The notes below the pieces were generated by a model. It saw nothing but the letters and a program-made list of their open reading frames with translations. It did not search any database and was not told where the DNA came from. A program made the position numbers and the translations under genes. Below, in pieces: positions 60,494 to 64,000 of a DNA stretch of 64,000 nucleotides (position 1 is the first letter of the stretch; the number at the start of each line of letters is the position of its first letter). This DNA comes from Oceanospirillum sp048265165. GTDB lineage: Bacteria > Pseudomonadota > Gammaproteobacteria > Pseudomonadales > Halomonadaceae. The stretch is taken from the NCBI RefSeq assembly GCF_048265165.1, contig NZ_JBLXCD010000001.1, forward strand, positions 186,001-250,000. Reading direction: 5' to 3'.

Positions 60494-61444
60494 ATGAAAC
60501 TTCAGCACAAAATTGCAGGTACTATCCTTCTTCCACTGGCCGCGGCCGCTATGTCCACCGCTGCACACGCAGAGTTTTCTATGGGTGGCTACGTTGCTGC
60601 TGAATTCTCTCTTGATACAGTAAGCGATGGTGATTCAACTGACGTGAATGGCTCAGCGGTGAAGAGTCGTTTTAATCTGAAACAAACAAACCTGGGTTCA
60701 TCAAACGCAACTATCCTTTTTGAAGGTGATTACTACGGAAATGGCAACCAGGGCAACCTGCGTATGCGTCATGCCTTAGTTATGGTTGACGGTTGGAAAA
60801 TCGGTCAGACCTGGTCTTCTGCTGCTAACCTGAATGGTATTCTGCCAACAGTTGACTTCGTTGCTTTGACCGGTGGTTCCGCATATGCCAATCGCCACCC
60901 AATGATCGCTAAAGAAGTTGATATGGGCGGTTCAAAGTTAAGCTTCGGTGTTGAGGATTGGGGGAAAAGTACAGCAGGTGAAGATGGTCCTGTGATTCCG
61001 GATCTGGCTGCTGGCTTTACAACCAAAATGGGCGATGTAAGCCTGTTTGCTGGTGGTGCCTTGGTTAATGAAAATGACAGCAAAGGCGAGAATGCAAACT
61101 GGGTACATATCTCCGCATCAGCGAAAATGGCAATGTCTGACAGCATGAAGGCTGTTTTATCTGTTACGAAAACAGGTAATGACGATATTGATGCTGACTG
61201 GACCGCTGTATCAGGAGGCATGGGCATGGGATTTGGTGGTGGTTTGAGCGCCAATGCTATGGCTGAGGTTAAGTCTTTTGGTGCCTCTGGAGCAGAAGAC
61301 CAGGCTACCGTATTTGTTAATGCTTTCTACAAAATGCCTAGCGGTCTGGAGTTTGGTGCTGAAATCCAGAACATTACCGACGCTGCCGGTATGGAAGGTG
61401 ATGACAGAACCAACTTTAATGTTCAGGGTAAATACGCGTTCTAA
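60494..61444 (+). CDS. Outer-membrane porin-like beta-barrel protein
   Basis: A 316-residue barrel. The signal peptide ends AMSTAAHA, and the mature protein starts EFSMGGYVAAEFS, with alternating strand patterns and a C-terminal YAF, the terminal Phe needed for outer-membrane insertion. Residues GDYYGNGNQGNLRMRHALVMVDGWKIGQTWSS correspond to the strand and loop of trimeric-type porins (also similar to the 'DcaP/porin' group). Pore specificity is unknown. It is a single gene with a long leader. Confidence 0.83.
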   Translation: MKLQHKIAGTILLPLAAAAMSTAAHAEFSMGGYVAAEFSLDTVSDGDSTDVNGSAVKSRFNLKQTNLGSSNATILFEGDYYGNGNQGNLRMRHALVMVDGWKIGQTWSSAANLNGILPTVDFVALTGGSAYANRHPMIAKEVDMGGSKLSFGVEDWGKSTAGEDGPVIPDLAAGFTTKMGDVSLFAGGALVNENDSKGENANWVHISASAKMAMSDSMKAVLSVTKTGNDDIDADWTAVSGGMGMGFGGGLSANAMAEVKSFGASGAEDQATVFVNAFYKMPSGLEFGAEIQNITDAAGMEGDDRTNFNVQGKYAF

Positions 61445-61466
61445 TCGCTATTACTGCTGATAATCA

Positions 61467-61488
61467 GGTACAGCCTCTGGGCTGTACC
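61467..61488 (+). terminator. Weak hairpin after the porin gene
   Basis: GGTACAGC and GCTGTACC pair with a six-base loop, followed only by CTTTG, so termination may be partial. Confidence 0.5.
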
Positions 61489-61727
61489 CTTTGACACCGC
61501 AGGCAGGTAAAGGCTTTCTTTCTCTACTCAATCGCACCCCAAGAGTTGCTCTCTTTCCCTACCAACTCCTGGCTGAGTCCTGCCGCGGTGACCCAGTTCT
61601 TCTTTTTATATCCTTTATATTTTCCTCCTATCTTACGTTTTTATAAAACCCCTCTGCCATCAAACCTGTGATGATACGATTAGCTGATGCTATTGCTTAC
61701 AGGTGCTTATTTTAATTTCTACGCATG

Positions 61728-61741
61728 TGACTAGATAGTCA
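61728..61741. promoter_or_regulatory. TGACTA-GA-TAGTCA dyad
   Basis: A perfect 6+6 inverted repeat located 217-230 bases before the fadL start. No known regulator site is assigned. Confidence 0.4.
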
Positions 61742-61820
61742 TAATGCTGCGTTTCAAAAAAATGCTATCCTGATGTTTATTAAGCCTTTTTTCTTAGCGG
61801 GATGTTTGAAAAGAATTTCC

Positions 61821-61911
61821 CAAACAAAGGTTTGGTTTTAAACATGTTTTTCTTGTTCTCTAGGTTTGACAAAGGCGCCTTTGAATGTGAATCTAGTCAA
61901 ACGTATGTTTT
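61821..61911. promoter_or_regulatory. Cluster of PsrA-like boxes before fadL
   Basis: CAAAC-AAAG-GTTTG (61821-61834) fits the PsrA motif (G/C)AAAC-N2-4-GTTT(G/C) exactly. CAAAC-GTAT-GTTTT (61898-61911) has one mismatch, and TAAAC-AT-GTTTT (61839-61850) is a weaker third. PsrA represses fatty-acid genes in Pseudomonas and relatives; fatty-acid control of fadL fits. Confidence 0.7.
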
Positions 61912-61957
61912 AAAGCACCGCGTGACAATAAAAACAACATCGTTTGGAAGGCATATT

Positions 61958-63304
61958 ATGATGAAGTTAAAAGCAGTACTCCCAACTAAATTATCAATTG
62001 CTGTGGCAGCAGCGCTCTTCAGCGGGCAGGCGATGTCTGCGGGTTTTGCGCTGAATGACCATAGTGCAACTGCATCCGGTAATGCATTAGCCGGCGCGGC
62101 AGCTGGTCGTTCTGATATCTCATTCAGTTTCTGGAATCCAGCCCTTTTTACTAATGCCAAGGGTATTGAATTATATGGCTCTGGGGCATGGGTTATGCCA
62201 GAGATGGATGTGACGGTGAACTCAGCATCGGCGCCTGCTTCATTTGGTGGTTTTCCCGTCTCGGGTTCAAACCCCTCAGGAGTGGTTGATGATTCCCTGG
62301 TTCCATCTATCTATTTTGCGTACCCTTTGAGTGAGAAGACCGTTTTGGGTACATCGCTTAACGTACCTTTTGGTTTATCCGGTAAGTATGGTACGGACTG
62401 GCCTGGACGTTTTCATTCCGCAAAGACAGGGGTGGAAGACATTTCTCTCTCGGCAACCTTGGCGCATCAGTTAAATCAAAAGTGGGCTATAGGTGCCAGT
62501 GTTCAGGTTCATAGTGGCGAGGTTCAGCTGGACTCGGTTATTCCTGATTCCCCTCTACTGTCTACGGACAAAGAAGGCTATGGAGATCTGGATGCCGATG
62601 ATGTTACTTACGGTTTTGCACTGGGTGCAATGTTTGAGCCGGTTAAAGGTACGCGTTTAGGTTTGGGTTACCGAAGTGAAGTAGACTTCGACTTTGAAGG
62701 GGATGCTAAGTTTACAGATGTAAGTCCGGCGCTTGGTTCTATGGGGGCCAATCTTGGCATTGATGATGCTGCAATTTCAGACAGTTTGTCTTTCCCTTCA
62801 GTGCTGACATTGAGTGCTGAGCATGAGCTGAATGATAAGCTTATGTTGGGTGTTACCGCGATGCGAACGGGGTGGAGCTCGCTGGATGAGATGCGAATCA
62901 AATATGAAGAAGGCGCAGACGGTAAGGCTCAAAACGATACCGTGTTAACCTTCGATTTTGAGGATCAGTGGTTCTATTCGGCAGGTCTGACTTACCAGAT
63001 GTCTGAGGCGCTGACCTTGCGTTCAGGCTTGGCGGTTGATAACTCACCGGCTAAAGATGAGTACCGCTCACCAAGAACACCTGATGGTGATCGTAAGTGG
63101 TTCTCTGTGGGTGCAAGCTATCGCTTGGGTAGTGCCGGAGAAATCACAGCCGCTTATACCCATGTTGCGGTTGATGACGTGAGTGTTGTTCGGGATGGCT
63201 CATTTCCAAATGGCTCAACGGAAGATGGTGCAAGAGGCGAGTTAGATGCTGATTACGAGACCAGTGCTGATGTGATTTCTATAGCTTACAACATGTCCTT
63301 CTGA
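61958..63304 (+). CDS. fadL: FadL-family long-chain fatty-acid outer-membrane channel
   Basis: A beta-barrel channel of the FadL/TodX family for hydrophobic compounds. The signal peptide MMKLKAVLPTKLSIAVAAALFSGQAMS is followed by AGFALNDHSATASGNALAGAAAGRSDISFSFWNPA, the signature N-terminal hatch. A C-terminal Phe ends YNMSF. 448 residues (E. coli FadL 446). The ATG at 61958 lies six bases after GGAAGG; the frame open from 61802 would add 52 residues without family match and include the PsrA-like boxes, so it is rejected. It is followed by a terminator. Confidence 0.93.
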   Translation: MMKLKAVLPTKLSIAVAAALFSGQAMSAGFALNDHSATASGNALAGAAAGRSDISFSFWNPALFTNAKGIELYGSGAWVMPEMDVTVNSASAPASFGGFPVSGSNPSGVVDDSLVPSIYFAYPLSEKTVLGTSLNVPFGLSGKYGTDWPGRFHSAKTGVEDISLSATLAHQLNQKWAIGASVQVHSGEVQLDSVIPDSPLLSTDKEGYGDLDADDVTYGFALGAMFEPVKGTRLGLGYRSEVDFDFEGDAKFTDVSPALGSMGANLGIDDAAISDSLSFPSVLTLSAEHELNDKLMLGVTAMRTGWSSLDEMRIKYEEGADGKAQNDTVLTFDFEDQWFYSAGLTYQMSEALTLRSGLAVDNSPAKDEYRSPRTPDGDRKWFSVGASYRLGSAGEITAAYTHVAVDDVSVVRDGSFPNGSTEDGARGELDADYETSADVISIAYNMSF

Positions 63305-63323
63305 TCTAGCTTGTTCCAGTAGT

Positions 63324-63353
63324 AAAAAGAGCCGGTTTCCGGCTCTTTTTTTT
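63324..63353. terminator. Terminator after fadL
   Basis: GAGCCGG and CCGGCTC form the stem with AAAAA in front and eight T behind; it also closes the opposing coiled-coil gene. Confidence 0.88.
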
Positions 63354-63376
63354 GCATGAATTTAGCGATTATTCTT

Positions 63377-64000
63377 TTATTTTTCGTGTATAGCTTGTGT
63401 TGCTATAAGCTGTTGCTTGAGCTTATCCATGCTTTTGAAAAATGCATCTTCCAGGCTTTTTAGCTTTTTATCTGTATTGTCTATGCTAGCACTATTTGTT
63501 GTTTTGAGATTGCCTAGCTCAGTACTGAGCTGGTTTATGGCTCTGTTGTTGGTCGCTGCTTCGTTAGTTTGCTCTGAGATATGTTGCTGAATCTGCTTAA
63601 GCGTCAACAGGGCTTCTTTATTGTTTTCCAGATTTGATTTGTTGAGTTCCAGCTGTTTCTTTTCCTGTTGCTCTGCTCGTTGATCGCGCTCTTTGAGTTG
63701 CTGTCTCAGATCGTCGATTTGTCTGATCCAGTATTGCTCTGAATCGGTGCTGCGTTTTCGTTCTTCATTAAGCTGTACCTCAAACTGTGAAAGAGCACTG
63801 CAGAGATCGGAGTACAGCTGCTCATTCTTACTCGTCAGAGTTTGTGTGAGGGTGCTTATTTTTTTCTCATAGCTCTGACTCAGGGCTTGAAGCTTGTCTT
63901 GTTGCGTGTTGAGTTCTTCCTGTGTGTTCTCAAGTCTCTGGTTTAGGACCTCTTTCTCATCGAGAGACGCTTCCAGTTTTATCTCGGCTATTCCGGCCTG
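63377..64000 (-). CDS. Partial long coiled-coil protein (possibly KfrA-like)
   Basis: The C-terminal 207 residues of a protein that enters from beyond the window. The frame is open on the minus strand from 64000 to the TAA at 63377-63379. A start inside the window is unlikely, because the frame has no stop to the edge. It is almost pure coiled coil: heptads of Leu/Gln/Lys (DEKEVLNQRLENTQEELNT, QYWIRQIDDLRQQLKERDQ, NKSNLENNKEALLTLKQIQ). The central RQIDDLRQQ block slightly recalls KfrA-type plasmid/chromosome DNA-binding proteins with coiled-coil tails, but this is not certain. It converges on fadL. Confidence 0.6.
   Translation of the reverse strand, partial: QAGIAEIKLEASLDEKEVLNQRLENTQEELNTQQDKLQALSQSYEKKISTLTQTLTSKNEQLYSDLCSALSQFEVQLNEERKRSTDSEQYWIRQIDDLRQQLKERDQRAEQQEKKQLELNKSNLENNKEALLTLKQIQQHISEQTNEAATNNRAINQLSTELGNLKTTNSASIDNTDKKLKSLEDAFFKSMDKLKQQLIATQAIHEK

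Larger units (their letters stand above)
61445..61957. other. Long control region upstream of fadL
   Basis: 513 bases without a gene. It has a hairpin after the porin stop, the TGACTA/TAGTCA dyad at 61728-61741 and a cluster of PsrA-like boxes (61821-61911). Confidence 0.6.

Noticed and set aside
62263..62275. Sequence resembling a tRNA T-arm (GGGTTCAAACCCC)
   Set aside because: It lies inside the fadL reading frame, and no acceptor or anticodon arm fits around it.

Overview
The window is a 64 kb stretch of bacterial chromosome. It reads as a free-living, motile, aerobic marine-type gammaproteobacterium, most likely of the Oceanospirillaceae and relatives. This is an inference from gene content: GorA, PdxH, NfuA, HrpB, RarD, SohB and RimO of gammaproteobacterial type, a PomAB-like flagellar stator, a TAXI-type solute-binding protein, a FadL channel preceded by PsrA-like boxes, a small outer-membrane porin, and moderate GC. 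No rRNA, tRNA, CRISPR array, prophage, insertion sequence or integrase was seen. Most of the window is ordinary core chromosome, with one small AT-rich accessory patch.

Layout. 1-6.4 kb: the C-terminal part of a LysR regulator, a YciA-type thioesterase, a PAP2 phosphatase, free-methionine-(R)-sulfoxide reductase, a DUF3047 protein, a 51-residue DUF2256 protein, an iron-sulfur (6-4) photolyase-like protein and a site-2-type membrane protease. 6.4-12.5 kb: a Fic protein with an in-frame PQVT repeat, a DUF3565 protein, a RecQ helicase, and HrpB converging on RecQ. 12.6-14.0 kb: an accessory patch with DUF4160, DUF2442 and an AT-rich treble-clef/HNH-like protein. 14.1-18.2 kb: an RlmI-like methyltransferase, an S33 peptidase and an aldehyde dehydrogenase. 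18.4-25.4 kb: a divergent LysR regulator and the histidine degradation genes hutH-hutU-hutI-hutG. 25.7-34.3 kb: lytic transglycosylase, a persulfide-sensor-type ArsR regulator, prpE behind a cluster of GTCGAC operator-like sites, glutathione reductase, an SCP2 protein, SohB and a rhodanese.

34.4-43 kb: an orphan ParB-like protein, RimO, a 57-residue membrane protein, RarD, a DUF599 protein, a split Aer-like pair (PAS protein then MCP) and an HDOD-GGDEF protein. 43-48.3 kb: a histone-deacetylase-family protein divergent from a Pat-type lysine acetyltransferase, then PdxH and MarC. 48.4-50.3 kb: pomA-pomB behind a near-consensus sigma-28 promoter. 50.3-58.9 kb: a DUF934-sulfite reductase pair, a MATE transporter, MetH and NfuA. 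59-64 kb: a TAXI-type binding-protein gene broken by one extra G in an eight-G tract, a porin, FadL, and the C-terminal part of a long coiled-coil protein that runs off the window.

How the genes fit together. Histidine is routed to glutamate by the hut operon. Propionate (prpE) and fatty acids (fadL) are handled by genes with their own operator clusters. PrpE carries the C-terminal PKTRSGK motif that Pat enzymes acetylate in other bacteria, and a Pat and a deacetylase-family gene sit about 13 kb away, so a reversible acetylation circuit is plausible. Sulfur and redox genes recur: sulfite reductase, rhodanese, persulfide-type regulator, glutathione reductase, free-Met-sulfoxide reductase, MetH and NfuA. 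I found no clear new multi-gene system. The best leads are the AT-rich zinc-finger protein with its DUF4160/DUF2442 neighbours, the GTCGAC and PsrA-like operator clusters, the split Aer pair, and the G-tract frameshift.
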